A stretch of 55,774 nt of DNA from Roseovarius sp. (GTDB lineage Bacteria > Pseudomonadota > Alphaproteobacteria > Rhodobacterales > Rhodobacteraceae). Location: contig JARGOC010000021.1 in assembly GCA_029212365.1 (NCBI GenBank), positions 1 to 55,774 on the forward strand, read 5' to 3'. The position numbers were made by a program, and so were the translations under genes. The notes beneath the pieces are model-generated. The model was not told where the DNA came from, did not search any database, and worked only from the letters and a program-made list of their open reading frames with translations. Positions 38,884-47,146 of the stretch are shown here, one piece after another (the first letter of the stretch is position 1; every line of letters begins with the position of its first letter).

Positions 38884-38979
38884 GGGCTTTCGCCTTGGCA
38901 TAGCCGCCTCGGATTCGCCCGCCGCCGGATATTGCCCCACTTGTCTTACACGCTCCAAATCCGGCAACCGCTAGTTTCG

Positions 38980-40110
38980 TCAGATCACAGGCAACTCTGA
39001 CGTTGCGAAGGGTGAAATCGCGCGGGCTGCGCCCTCAGTGATCACGATGTTTTCTTCGTGCACCATGATTTTGCCCGCAACCACGTCAATCCCCGGCTCC
39101 AGTGTCAGCACCATGCCGGGGTGCAGGACGGTCTGATCCTGCGGCGTCAATGACAGGCCTTCCGTCAGCTGCATGCCCAAAGCATGACCCAGCCGTCCGG
39201 CCCCTTCCCCGCCGCCTACAATATCGGCCATCACTTTCCAAAGGTCACAGGCACGCACTCCGGGGCGCGCCATTTGAAACGCCGCATCTGTGGCCTGGAT
39301 CAACCGGGCATGTGCCCCCTGCGCGGCATCCGAGGCCGTCCCAATGGCAAAATTTCGATCATAATCACAGAAATACCCGTCCCACACGGCACCTGTGTCC
39401 AACATCATGATGTCCCCCACCTGCAACGGATCATCCTTGGCAGGCGAGATCACATCGCCATAGCCATCTTGTTCGGCCCCGCCAGAAATATAAGGCACCC
39501 AATCGGCGCCTTCCTCCAACAGCAAGCGCTGGAAATCGCGAAACACCTGTGACAACGCCACGCCCTCGCCTGCAATCTCATCCATACGGCCAAAGGCCCG
39601 TCCGGCAATACCGCAAATATGCGTGATTTTGGCGATCTCAGCGTCCGATTTGATTGCCCGCAGACCTGCCACAATGCCGCGATCATCCGTAAAGCAATGT
39701 GCGCTCATCGTTTTGACCCGCTCAAAATCCGCAAGCGGCATGCGCAGATGGGTTTCATATCCCGATGGCACGCCAACCGGCCCCTCAATGCCGCCCAAAG
39801 TATCGGCCAGCAGGCTCACCCCATCATCGGCCAGATTGGGGGCAGACCAGCTGCGAATATCATCAATCCAGGTGCGGCCCATCAACGCGGCCCCGATCGA
39901 AGGGATCACCGCAATCGGTTTACCGGCTGCCGGCACCACCAGATGCCATGGTCGGCTGGGGCTTTCCCAGAACCGGGTCAGAAACCCAGTGAAATAGCGC
40001 ACATCCACTTCGCTGGTCAGCCACAGCGCGCCCAGTCCTTCCTCGGCCATACGCGCCTGCGCGGCTTGGGTGCGGGCCTTGAATTCGGCCTCGGGAAAGC
40101 CGCGCATCAT
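38980..40110 (-). CDS. M24-family metallopeptidase / aminopeptidase P-like hydrolase
   Basis: A 376-residue pita-bread-fold hydrolase. The N-terminal creatinase-like domain (ALWLTSEVDVRYFTGFLTRFWESPSRPWHLVVP) is followed by the catalytic domain with the five expected metal ligands: two Asp in MLDTGAVWDGYFCDYDRNFA, His in LGHALGMQLTEG, Glu in LTLEPGI, Glu in MVHEENIVITEG. Members include Xaa-Pro peptidases, creatinase and ectoine hydrolase; the substrate is not evident. The start is the ATG at 40110, overlapping the upstream lyase stop by 4 bp, so the two work together. Confidence 0.87.
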   Translation of the reverse strand: MMRGFPEAEFKARTQAAQARMAEEGLGALWLTSEVDVRYFTGFLTRFWESPSRPWHLVVPAAGKPIAVIPSIGAALMGRTWIDDIRSWSAPNLADDGVSLLADTLGGIEGPVGVPSGYETHLRMPLADFERVKTMSAHCFTDDRGIVAGLRAIKSDAEIAKITHICGIAGRAFGRMDEIAGEGVALSQVFRDFQRLLLEEGADWVPYISGGAEQDGYGDVISPAKDDPLQVGDIMMLDTGAVWDGYFCDYDRNFAIGTASDAAQGAHARLIQATDAAFQMARPGVRACDLWKVMADIVGGGEGAGRLGHALGMQLTEGLSLTPQDQTVLHPGMVLTLEPGIDVVAGKIMVHEENIVITEGAARAISPFATSELPVI

Positions 40111-41138
40111 ACGTCTGGCCCCTCCGACAGGATGCATAGCACCCGCGCGCCAGCGCCAAGCTGCATAAGCTTGCACGCCGCCAACCCGGCCCCGCCTGAT
40201 TGCGATGTGGCCAGCCCCAGGGCTGACAGCTCGGGCAAAATGGCCGTGGCGTCCTCTTCGGTGATTGTGACAAAACTGTCAGCGTCCCGCGCCAATCCCT
40301 TAAGTGCAATCAACGATGGTTCTTTGCAATCCAGCCGCCCCATGTTGGACACCGGACCAGAAGAGACCACGGATTTACCCGCCTCGATGCTATCCATCAA
40401 CGCTGGCGCAAATTCTGGTTCCACCACCACGATCTGCGGCGCATCGCCCCAGACCTGTCGGAAATAGGCGGCGCAGGCCCCCGCCAATCCGCCAACACCG
40501 GCTTGCAGCATAATATGCGTGGGGGCCTGGGGCATTTGGCGTGCGGCCTCAGCGGCCATGGTCAGATAGCCCTCCATCAACCGATGCGGCAGCTCAAAAT
40601 ACCCCGGCCACGAGCTGTCAGACAGCAACGTCCACCCGTTGTCATCGGCCGCCTTGGCAGCGCCGATCATGCTTGCCTCATAATCCGCACCTTCGCGCAC
40701 CACCTCAGCACCCTCATCGCGCAAACGTTTGGCAAAACCCTCAGGCACGGTTTGCGCCAGATACACCACGGCCCTGGCGCCAAAACGACGTGCACCAGCC
40801 GCGACAGACAAACCATGATTGCCCGCGCTCGCCGTCACATACGTCCGCCCGCTCAACGCGCAAGACATATCATCCGCACCAGTGGCTTCCCCCTGATGCG
40901 CAATCACATATGCCGCGCCAAAGGCCTTGAAACTGCCCAGCCCCATGCGCCCGCGCTCGTCCTTGACCCACAGCTGCGGGCCAAAGCCAGATACGCTCAC
41001 CAATGGGGTTTCCTCAGGCGATAAACAGCGCCGGATCAGCGCCTCGCTGCCCTTGGCATCCACACTGGGCATAGGCACATCGGCCATTGATGCATCACTC
41101 AATCCGACACCGCGCCACGGGTTTTTAATCTGGTGCAT
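40107..41138 (-). CDS. Fold-type II PLP-dependent lyase, diaminopropionate ammonia-lyase-like
   Basis: A 343-residue enzyme. The PLP lysine is in LWVKDERGRMGLGSFKAFGAAYV, and phosphate and Asn contacts in TYVTASAGNHGLSVAAGARRFGARAVVYL; a Gly-rich QAGVGGLAGA loop follows, and the C-terminus has SQSGGAGLAACKL. This pattern fits diaminopropionate ammonia-lyase (DpaL/YgeX), which releases ammonia and pyruvate; threonine or hydroxyaspartate ammonia-lyases are alternatives. The start is the ATG at 41138 because GGGAGG lies five bases before it; an in-frame ATG at 41156 would translate through that site. It is first in a two-gene operon with the M24 hydrolase. Confidence 0.82.
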   Translation of the reverse strand: MHQIKNPWRGVGLSDASMADVPMPSVDAKGSEALIRRCLSPEETPLVSVSGFGPQLWVKDERGRMGLGSFKAFGAAYVIAHQGEATGADDMSCALSGRTYVTASAGNHGLSVAAGARRFGARAVVYLAQTVPEGFAKRLRDEGAEVVREGADYEASMIGAAKAADDNGWTLLSDSSWPGYFELPHRLMEGYLTMAAEAARQMPQAPTHIMLQAGVGGLAGACAAYFRQVWGDAPQIVVVEPEFAPALMDSIEAGKSVVSSGPVSNMGRLDCKEPSLIALKGLARDADSFVTITEEDATAILPELSALGLATSQSGGAGLAACKLMQLGAGARVLCILSEGPDV

Positions 41139-41357
41139 ATCATCCTCCCAATACACCGCGCAGCCAATGCCCTTTGCCTGCTTGCGTCAAGCAGAATATA
41201 ACGCGCAGGGTGGGCTTCATCTTTCCCTAAATACTTTCGCCGAAGGCATCGCGCAGTTTGCTTCACGTTCAACGGCACGAATACACAAACCCCTCTTTAA
41301 TCCGGCCCTGCAATCGCCTAAAGAACCCCTCAAGACACACCAAGGGGGACGTGCCAC

Positions 41358-43526
41358 ATGCAAGAGCCGGACATCACACCAGATCTGATCGCAGCGCATG
41401 GGCTTTCGCCCGATGAATACGCCGATATCCTTCGTATCCTGAACCGAGAGCCCACGTTCACTGAAATGGGCATCTTTTCGGCGATGTGGAACGAGCATTG
41501 CTCGTATAAATCCTCCAAGAAATGGCTGCGCACCCTGCCCACCACAGGCCCTCAGGTGATCTGTGGCCCCGGCGAAAACGCAGGTGTCGTGGATATTGGC
41601 GATGGCCAGGCCGTGATCTTTAAAATGGAAAGCCACAACCACCCGTCGTATATCGAACCCTACCAAGGGGCCGCCACAGGTGTGGGCGGTATTTTGCGTG
41701 ATGTGTTCACCATGGGCGCGCGGCCCGTGGCCTCGATGAACAGCCTGAGCTTTGGTGAGCCGGGCCATCACAAAACCCGTCAGCTGGTGCACGGCGTGGT
41801 TGCTGGTGTGGGCGGCTATGGCAACAGCTTTGGTGTACCCTGCGTTGGCGGCGAAGTGCGCTTTGACCCTGCTTACAACGGAAACTGTCTGGTCAATGCC
41901 TTTGCTGCGGGCCTCGCTGACAGTGACAAGATTTTCTACTCAGCGGCCAGTGGTGTGGGCATGCCGGTGGTTTACCTCGGCGCCAAGACCGGGCGTGATG
42001 GCGTTGGCGGTGCCACTATGGCCTCGGCTGAATTTGACGATTCCATTGAGGAAAAGCGCCCCACCGTACAAGTCGGCGATCCCTTCACCGAAAAACGCCT
42101 GATGGAGGCCACGCTGGAGCTGATGCAAACTGGCGCGGTGATCTCAATTCAGGATATGGGCGCTGCGGGCCTGACCTGCTCGGCCGTGGAAATGGGCGAT
42201 AAAGGCGGATTGGGCGTTAAGCTGCAACTCAACGATGTACCCCAGCGCGAAGACAATATGACCGCCTATGAGATGATGCTCAGCGAATCTCAGGAACGTA
42301 TGCTCATGGTCCTGCGCCCCGAACTGGAAGCACAAGCCCGTGCCGTGTTCGAAAAATGGGACCTCGATTTTGCCATCGTCGGTGAAACCATTGCCGAGGA
42401 CCGCTTTTTGATCCTGCATGGCGATGAGGTAAAAGCAGACCTCCCACTTGCCACCCTGTCAGGCAGCGCCCCCGAATATGACCGCCCCTGGGAGCCAACG
42501 CCCCCCGCCACCCCGCTTGATCCGGCCAGCGTGGCACAGGTCGATCCGATTGACGGGCTCACAGCCTTGATCAAATCGGCCAACTATTCGTCGCGCCAAT
42601 GGGTATGGGAGCAATATGACACGATGGTCATGGCCGACAGCACCCGCACACCAGGGCAAGGCGCCGGTCTGATCCGTGTGCATGGCACAGACAAACTGCT
42701 GGCCTTCACCTCGGATGTGACCCCGCGCTATGTAAAGGCAAACCCGGTTGAGGGCGGCAAACAGGCCGTGGCCGAGGCGTACCGCAACCTCTCTGCCCTG
42801 GGCGCAGTGCCTTTGGCCACCACCGACAATATGAACTTCGGCAACCCCGAAAAGCCCGCCATCATGGGGCAATTCGTAGGGGCAATTCAGGGGATCTCGG
42901 CCGCGGTCGAGACACTCGATATGCCCATCGTTTCCGGCAATGTGTCACTTTATAATGAAACTGACGGCACTGCGATCCTGCCCACACCCACCATTGGTGC
43001 TGTGGGGCTGATCAAACACGCCGATGACGCCATCACCGGCCAGGCACGTGACGGCGATGTGGCTTTGCTGATCGGTGATACTGCTGGGCATCTTGGCCAA
43101 TCCGCCCTGCTGGCCGAGGTTCTGGGCCGGGTTGAGGGCGACGCGCCCACAGTCGACCTGATCGTTGAGAAACGCCACGGCAATTTCATCCGCGCCAACC
43201 GCGCACATATCACCGCCTGCACAGACCTGTCAGACGGCGGGCTGGCGCTGGCCGCGTTTGAGCTGGCCGAGGCCGCCGAAATTGGCGTCACCCTGGACAG
43301 CGCCGACACCGCCACTCTGTTTGGCGAAGATCAGGCGCGCTATCTCATTACTTGCTCGGCCAAAGATGCCGAGGCGCTGATGCTGGCCGCGGGCCCCGCC
43401 GGGGTACCTGCACAGGTGGTTGGGCACTTCGGCGGCGATCAGGTCAACTATGGAGGCCAATCGGCCCCGATGGCGGACCTGTCCACGCTGTTCCGCACCA
43501 GCTTTGGCGCTTTGTTCGACAGCTAG
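41358..43526 (+). CDS. purL: Phosphoribosylformylglycinamidine synthase subunit PurL
   Basis: The ATP-dependent amidation step of purine synthesis, with PurQ and PurS as partners (not in this window). The 722-residue small-type PurL has an N-terminal [39 protein letters not shown], then [74 protein letters not shown], and a duplicated second half ([40 protein letters not shown]). Complete length. No strong regulatory site was seen in the 219-bp upstream gap. Confidence 0.97.
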   Translation: MQEPDITPDLIAAHGLSPDEYADILRILNREPTFTEMGIFSAMWNEHCSYKSSKKWLRTLPTTGPQVICGPGENAGVVDIGDGQAVIFKMESHNHPSYIEPYQGAATGVGGILRDVFTMGARPVASMNSLSFGEPGHHKTRQLVHGVVAGVGGYGNSFGVPCVGGEVRFDPAYNGNCLVNAFAAGLADSDKIFYSAASGVGMPVVYLGAKTGRDGVGGATMASAEFDDSIEEKRPTVQVGDPFTEKRLMEATLELMQTGAVISIQDMGAAGLTCSAVEMGDKGGLGVKLQLNDVPQREDNMTAYEMMLSESQERMLMVLRPELEAQARAVFEKWDLDFAIVGETIAEDRFLILHGDEVKADLPLATLSGSAPEYDRPWEPTPPATPLDPASVAQVDPIDGLTALIKSANYSSRQWVWEQYDTMVMADSTRTPGQGAGLIRVHGTDKLLAFTSDVTPRYVKANPVEGGKQAVAEAYRNLSALGAVPLATTDNMNFGNPEKPAIMGQFVGAIQGISAAVETLDMPIVSGNVSLYNETDGTAILPTPTIGAVGLIKHADDAITGQARDGDVALLIGDTAGHLGQSALLAEVLGRVEGDAPTVDLIVEKRHGNFIRANRAHITACTDLSDGGLALAAFELAEAAEIGVTLDSADTATLFGEDQARYLITCSAKDAEALMLAAGPAGVPAQVVGHFGGDQVNYGGQSAPMADLSTLFRTSFGALFDS

Positions 43527-43625
43527 GGATATTAACTGCAACTGTCGGTTATCGCCCTGCCCCACCTTGCGAAATCTGTGGGCGGGGCTTACATCTTGAT
43601 CAAACCTCAAAGGAGCGCGCCAACA

Positions 43626-43868
43626 ATGGCTATGCAAGCTCAGGAAATCGAAGACCTGATCCGCGTCAGTTTTCCCGACGCACAGATCACCATCACCGAT
43701 CTGGCCGGTGATGGTAATCACTATGCCGCCGAGGTGATCGACGCGACGTTCGCTGACATGAACCGGGTGCAACAACAACGCGCCGTCTATGCCGCGCTGA
43801 AGGGCAAGATGGACGGGCCGAATGGCGATTTGCACGCGCTGGCACTGACCACCAAGGCACCGGAATGA
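43626..43868 (+). CDS. BolA family protein
   Basis: An 80-residue protein with the BolA fold: EIEDLIRVSFPDAQITITDLAGDGNHYAAEVIDATFADMNRVQQQRAVYAALKGKM. The conserved H in DGNHY and the RVQQQRAVYAAL helix are the iron/Fe-S-contacting features of the group. BolA proteins pair with CGFS monothiol glutaredoxins to sense or traffic iron-sulfur clusters, and such a glutaredoxin is encoded 170 bp downstream. AAAGGAG precedes the ATG at 43626; an upstream frame extension is unlikely. Confidence 0.92.
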   Translation: MAMQAQEIEDLIRVSFPDAQITITDLAGDGNHYAAEVIDATFADMNRVQQQRAVYAALKGKMDGPNGDLHALALTTKAPE

Positions 43869-44026
43869 TTGAAGACGGATGTGAAGCCGTGGCGAAGGGT
43901 GTTGGAGTTTGGATAAGATCCCTATTTGAATCGCTTTTCGTTGGACAAGACGATTTCAAAAAAGACGACAATACTTCACAAAAGAGCTCACAGTCATGCA
44001 GGGCTAGCAATGTCACAGATGAATAA
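43865..44026 (+). CDS. Small hypothetical ORF between bolA and the glutaredoxin gene
   Basis: Fifty-three codons beginning on an ATGA overlap with the bolA stop, so it would be translated by coupling. The product starts MIEDGCEAVAKGVGVWIRSLFESLF and ends in a polar Lys/Ser/Asn-rich tail with one Cys. It is more AT-rich than bolA or the glutaredoxin gene. No family is recognised. It could be spacer sequence with a chance frame. Confidence 0.3.
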   Translation: MIEDGCEAVAKGVGVWIRSLFESLFVGQDDFKKDDNTSQKSSQSCRASNVTDE

Positions 44027-44038
44027 AGGCACGCAATA

Positions 44039-44401
44039 ATGACCGACGTAAAAACCCAGATCGACGAAACCGTCAAAGCCAATGACGTGGTGCTTTACAT
44101 GAAAGGCTCCAAGGATATGCCGCAATGCGGGTTCTCCTCGCGCGTCGCAGGCGTGCTGAATTTCATGGGCGTTGAGTTTTCCGACGTTGATGTGCTGGCT
44201 GACCCGGATGTTCGCCAAGGCATCAAGGATTATTCCGATTGGCCCACCGTGCCGCAGCTTTACGTCAAAGGTGAATTCGTTGGTGGCTGCGATATCATCA
44301 CCGAAATGACCCTCTCTGGCGAGCTGGACACCCTGTTTGAACAAAACGGCGTCACCTACGACAAAGACGCCGCAGACAAAATCCGCGACGCCAACGCCTG
44401 A
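44039..44401 (+). CDS. grxD: CGFS-type monothiol glutaredoxin
   Basis: A 120-residue Grx4-type protein that binds and transfers [2Fe-2S] clusters and partners with BolA. The active site is MKGSKDMPQCGFSSRVAGVLN; SDWPTVPQLYVKGEFVGGCDIITEM carries the glutathione-binding TVPQL and GGCD motifs. The single-domain length is normal. A GC-rich hairpin follows the stop. Confidence 0.96.
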   Translation: MTDVKTQIDETVKANDVVLYMKGSKDMPQCGFSSRVAGVLNFMGVEFSDVDVLADPDVRQGIKDYSDWPTVPQLYVKGEFVGGCDIITEMTLSGELDTLFEQNGVTYDKDAADKIRDANA

Positions 44402-44429
44402 GACAGAATTTGGTTGCAAACACGAAATG

Positions 44430-44453
44430 CGCCCGGCTCTGCCCGGGCGTTTG
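44430..44453 (+). terminator. Probable terminator of the glutaredoxin gene
   Basis: CGCCCGG, loop CTCTGC, CCGGGCG, then TTTG. The 7-bp stem is GC-rich but the T-run is short. It starts 28 bp after the grxD stop. Confidence 0.6.
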
Positions 44454-44473
44454 TATGCCTGTACCTGCATTCT

Positions 44474-44530
44474 TGAATGTCGGGTCTGAGCCCAGATTAC
44501 CGATTTTATGTCCCGCAGTGAATGTCGGGT
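44474..44530. repeat. Two copies of a 12-bp direct repeat, possible remnant of an intergenic repeat
   Basis: TGAATGTCGGGT occurs at 44474-44485 and 44519-44530, the first followed by CTGAGCCC. Both are in the gap between the glutaredoxin terminator and the WYL regulator. The wording resembles parts of the tandem repeat at the right end of the window (TTTGAGCCC near 55551-55559). The rest of the gap holds nothing I recognise. Confidence 0.4.
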
Positions 44531-44602
44531 TCGAGGAACATGAGCAATTGGCAATGGAAGCTTCGGCTAGAATTCAAATACGCGCCAAGTATTGAGATAC
44601 TC

Positions 44603-45322
44603 CTAGCGCGGTAAGCCACGAATGGGTCGGATGTGGTCTTCGAATGGGACATGGCGTCTTTTGAATTTTGTTCCTTCTATGCACTCTGGCTCGCTGATCC
44701 GGTCCATTCGGAAATACCGAAAATCTTCACGCGAACTATCCCAGGCGACCAAATACCAAAGCGGCGGCAGGATCAGCATGGCTTGAGGTTCGACCATCCG
44801 GCTTGTTACGACCCCTTTGGCGTCGCGATATTGGAACCGTAAATGAAGTTGCCCAAGAAACGCAGGTTCAAACGTTGACAGCAAGTCGGGGTCCATCACG
44901 CCCATGTTCGAAATATCAACTTGTGATGCGAGCCTCCCAACATACAGGCAATCCAGAAAACGGCGCAGGTCGCGCACTTTGTCCGACGGCAGGGCCTTTT
45001 CGATTTTGGCCAACCCAGCGTCTGCGAGCCCTGAAAAGGGCAAGTTTCCGGCTGCTCGCATAGATGCCACACTGATCAAAAGCGCGAAAACTTCAGCGAC
45101 CGAAAGCCGGGCGTTGGCCTGAACGGATTGCGGATCAAGCTGCAAACCACCTCCCCGCCCTTGTTCCGAATGAATAACAAACCCTTCATCACGCAGTGCA
45201 CCAATGTCACGCAGTATTGTTCGCCGCGATGCGCCAACGTCCTGCATCAACTCGGCGATTGTCGAGGTCTCGTTGCGGCGAAGGCTGCGCACTATGGCAT
45301 CATGTCGGCTGCGAATTTTCAT
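44603..45322 (-). CDS. WYL-domain (YafY/DeoR-type HTH) transcriptional regulator
   Basis: A 239-residue protein. The N-terminal HTH_11 domain is RHDAIVRSLRRNETSTIAELMQDVGASRRTILRDIGALRDEGFVIHSEQGRGGGLQL. A middle helical part precedes a C-terminal WYL region (LRFQYRDAKGVVTSRMVEPQAMLILPPLWYLVAWDSSREDFRYFRMDRI) where the motif reads W-Y-L. Such regulators sense a ligand through the WYL domain. It is divergent from the hydrolase gene, with a strong dyad 18 bp upstream of its start. The gene is of lower GC than its flanks. Confidence 0.9.
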   Translation of the reverse strand: MKIRSRHDAIVRSLRRNETSTIAELMQDVGASRRTILRDIGALRDEGFVIHSEQGRGGGLQLDPQSVQANARLSVAEVFALLISVASMRAAGNLPFSGLADAGLAKIEKALPSDKVRDLRRFLDCLYVGRLASQVDISNMGVMDPDLLSTFEPAFLGQLHLRFQYRDAKGVVTSRMVEPQAMLILPPLWYLVAWDSSREDFRYFRMDRISEPECIEGTKFKRRHVPFEDHIRPIRGLPR

Positions 45323-45340
45323 TTAAGAAAGCTACCAATC

Positions 45341-45365
45341 AAAGGTGTCAATTTTTGGCACCTTT
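45341..45365. promoter_or_regulatory. Strong inverted repeat between the WYL regulator and the hydrolase gene
   Basis: AAAGGTGTCA-ATTTT-TGGCACCTTT: ten-base arms with one mismatch, five-base centre. It is 18 bp upstream of the regulator start and 84 bp upstream of the hydrolase start, where a shared operator is expected. Likely the WYL regulator's own binding site. Confidence 0.65.
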
Positions 45366-45449
45366 ATACCTTAACCAGTGGCAGTGCGTATCAGCAAGGC
45401 TGATTTCATGATCCGTCAAGCACAACCCATGAATGAAATAGGAACGACA

Positions 45450-46394
45450 ATGTCTCAACCAACCGATTTCCCCAAGCCGACTTTCATAGCAACCAACGGC
45501 ATAACGCTCGAAGTTTTTGAAGCGGGGCAGCACAATGCAGGAAACCCGATTGTTCTGTGCCACGGCTGGCCAGAACATGCCTATACTTGGCGTCATCAGA
45601 TACCCGCTTTGGTCGCAGCAGGGTATCACGTTATTGCCCCGAACCAACGGGGATACGGCAATTCAACCCGCCCGAGCGAGGTCACCGCATATGATATCGC
45701 ACATTTGACAGGTGACTTGGTCGGACTGCTCGACCACTACGGATATGGCGACGCCATCTTTGTCGGCCATGATTGGGGAGCAAATGTCGTTTGGAGCTTA
45801 GCGCTATTGCATCCTGATCGGGTGAAAAGGGTAATCAACCTTGCTCTTCCATATCAGGCGCGCACCCCAAAACCATGGATCGCGTTCATGGAGGAAATCT
45901 TTGGAGGTGATAATTATTTTGTTCACTTCAATCGGCAGCCGGGTGTTGCGGATGCTGTGCTGGACGAGAATACGTCCCAGTTCCTAAGCAACTTGTACCG
46001 CAAAAACCTGCCCCCTGTTCCGCCCGAACCCGGCATGATGATGATCAACCTTGCCAAAGCAGAAGAGCCGCTTGGGGAACCAGTGATGCACGACAAAGAC
46101 ATGGCGGTCTTTGTCTCGGCGTTTAAGGCAAACGGATTCACCAGTAGCATCAATTGGTACAGAAATCTTGACCGCAACTGGCAGATTTTGGCAAATGTTG
46201 ACCCAATCATTCGAAAGCCAGCGCTTATGATTTACGGCGAACGGGACATGATCCCACCGTCCGAAAACCTCGTGGACTTCGTGCCTCAGGTAAAGGTGGT
46301 AAATCTTGATTGTGGTCATTGGATACAGCAAGAGATGCCCGATGAGACGACCAGTGCGATCCTAGAATGGTTAGCGGGGCAGGACGCGATCTAG
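45450..46394 (+). CDS. Alpha/beta hydrolase, epoxide-hydrolase-like
   Basis: A 314-residue alpha/beta-fold enzyme. HGWPEHAYTWRHQIPALVAAGYHVIAPNQRGYGNSTRP carries the HGxP oxyanion motif typical of epoxide hydrolases, and the nucleophile Asp lies in IFVGHDWGANVVWSLALL. A cap region follows; the late Asp in YGERDMI and the His in LDCGHWIQQEMP complete the triad. An Asp nucleophile fits epoxide hydrolase or haloalkane dehalogenase; HGWPE and GHDWGA favour epoxide hydrolase. AGGA sits seven bases before the ATG at 45450. Lower GC than the surroundings. Confidence 0.88.
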   Translation: MSQPTDFPKPTFIATNGITLEVFEAGQHNAGNPIVLCHGWPEHAYTWRHQIPALVAAGYHVIAPNQRGYGNSTRPSEVTAYDIAHLTGDLVGLLDHYGYGDAIFVGHDWGANVVWSLALLHPDRVKRVINLALPYQARTPKPWIAFMEEIFGGDNYFVHFNRQPGVADAVLDENTSQFLSNLYRKNLPPVPPEPGMMMINLAKAEEPLGEPVMHDKDMAVFVSAFKANGFTSSINWYRNLDRNWQILANVDPIIRKPALMIYGERDMIPPSENLVDFVPQVKVVNLDCGHWIQQEMPDETTSAILEWLAGQDAI

Positions 46395-46421
46395 GTTGCG
46401 GCACATTTCGCAATTATGCGC

Positions 46422-46445
46422 ACCCTCCGGTTTTTGCCGGAGGGT
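46422..46445 (+). terminator. Hairpin between the hydrolase and the YdeI-like gene
   Basis: ACCCTCCGG, loop TTTTTG, CCGGAGGGT: a perfect 9-bp stem 28 bp after the hydrolase stop. There is no T-run, so it may attenuate, stabilise or terminate only weakly. The 3' arm also contains GGAGGG, but the start used by the next gene has its own AAAGGAG. Confidence 0.4.
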
Positions 46446-46473
46446 AACAGACAAGACCAAAGGAGATGGGCGG

Positions 46474-47043
46474 ATGCAAAATGCAATTTTCTTCACCACC
46501 CAAGACGCATTTGGCGAATGGTTAGAACACCATCCTGATGCCCCCGAAATTTGGGTGGGTTATTTCAGGAAAAGCACAGGACGTGCTTGCCCTACGTGGT
46601 CTGAAACGGTCGACGTCGCGCTGTGTTTCGGGTGGATCGACGGCATCCGAAAATCCATCGACGAACACAGGTATAAAATCCGCTTTACGCCTCGCAAAAG
46701 TAAAAGTGTATGGAGCGCGGTGAACGTCAAAAAAGTGAATGAACTCATGCGGATTGGGAAGATGAAACCTGAAGGGCTGCACTCGTTCAACAACCGAACC
46801 GATATTAAAGGCTACTCCTCTGACGACAGAGATGTGCCGCTGCCCAAAGAGTTTGAGGCCCAAATCAGGGCGAACAAGCCGGCGTGGGCATTCCTGTCCA
46901 ACTTGGCACGATCCTACAGAAGAGATTCAATCTGGTGGGTCATGAGCGCAAAGAAGGAAGAAACCCGCAGAAAACGACTGGGCGTCCTGATCGATTCATC
47001 TGAAGTGGGGCTGAAAATACCAAACTTGCGAAAGAAGGAATAG
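46474..47043 (+). CDS. YdeI/OmpD-associated family protein
   Basis: A 189-residue protein of the YdeI/OmdA type: WLEHHPDAPEIWVGYFRKSTGRACPTWSETVDVALCFGWIDGIRKSIDEHRYKIRFTPRKSKSVWSAVNVKKVNEL, ending with KKEETRRKRLGVLI. Function is unresolved in the family; some members relate to antimicrobial peptide or stress resistance. AAAGGAG is well placed before the ATG at 46474. It is relatively AT-rich and probably belongs to the same acquired unit as the hydrolase. Confidence 0.87.
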   Translation: MQNAIFFTTQDAFGEWLEHHPDAPEIWVGYFRKSTGRACPTWSETVDVALCFGWIDGIRKSIDEHRYKIRFTPRKSKSVWSAVNVKKVNELMRIGKMKPEGLHSFNNRTDIKGYSSDDRDVPLPKEFEAQIRANKPAWAFLSNLARSYRRDSIWWVMSAKKEETRRKRLGVLIDSSEVGLKIPNLRKKE

Positions 47044-47146
47044 GCGCGCGGCGTTTAAAAAGCGGCCTTTGGCGCTGTCGCAGCGAATTCGCGCTCCGTC
47101 CGCAAAGCTGTCAAACACAGCTTACAAACCAGCCAAGGCTGAGGTG

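Noticed and set aside
38805..38903. Plus-strand frame reading MTMTTKVVIIIPPCW across the LysR terminator
   Set aside because: No Shine-Dalgarno, and it runs through the terminator without a stop before the T-run; the minus-strand frame at the same place has a far better initiation site.
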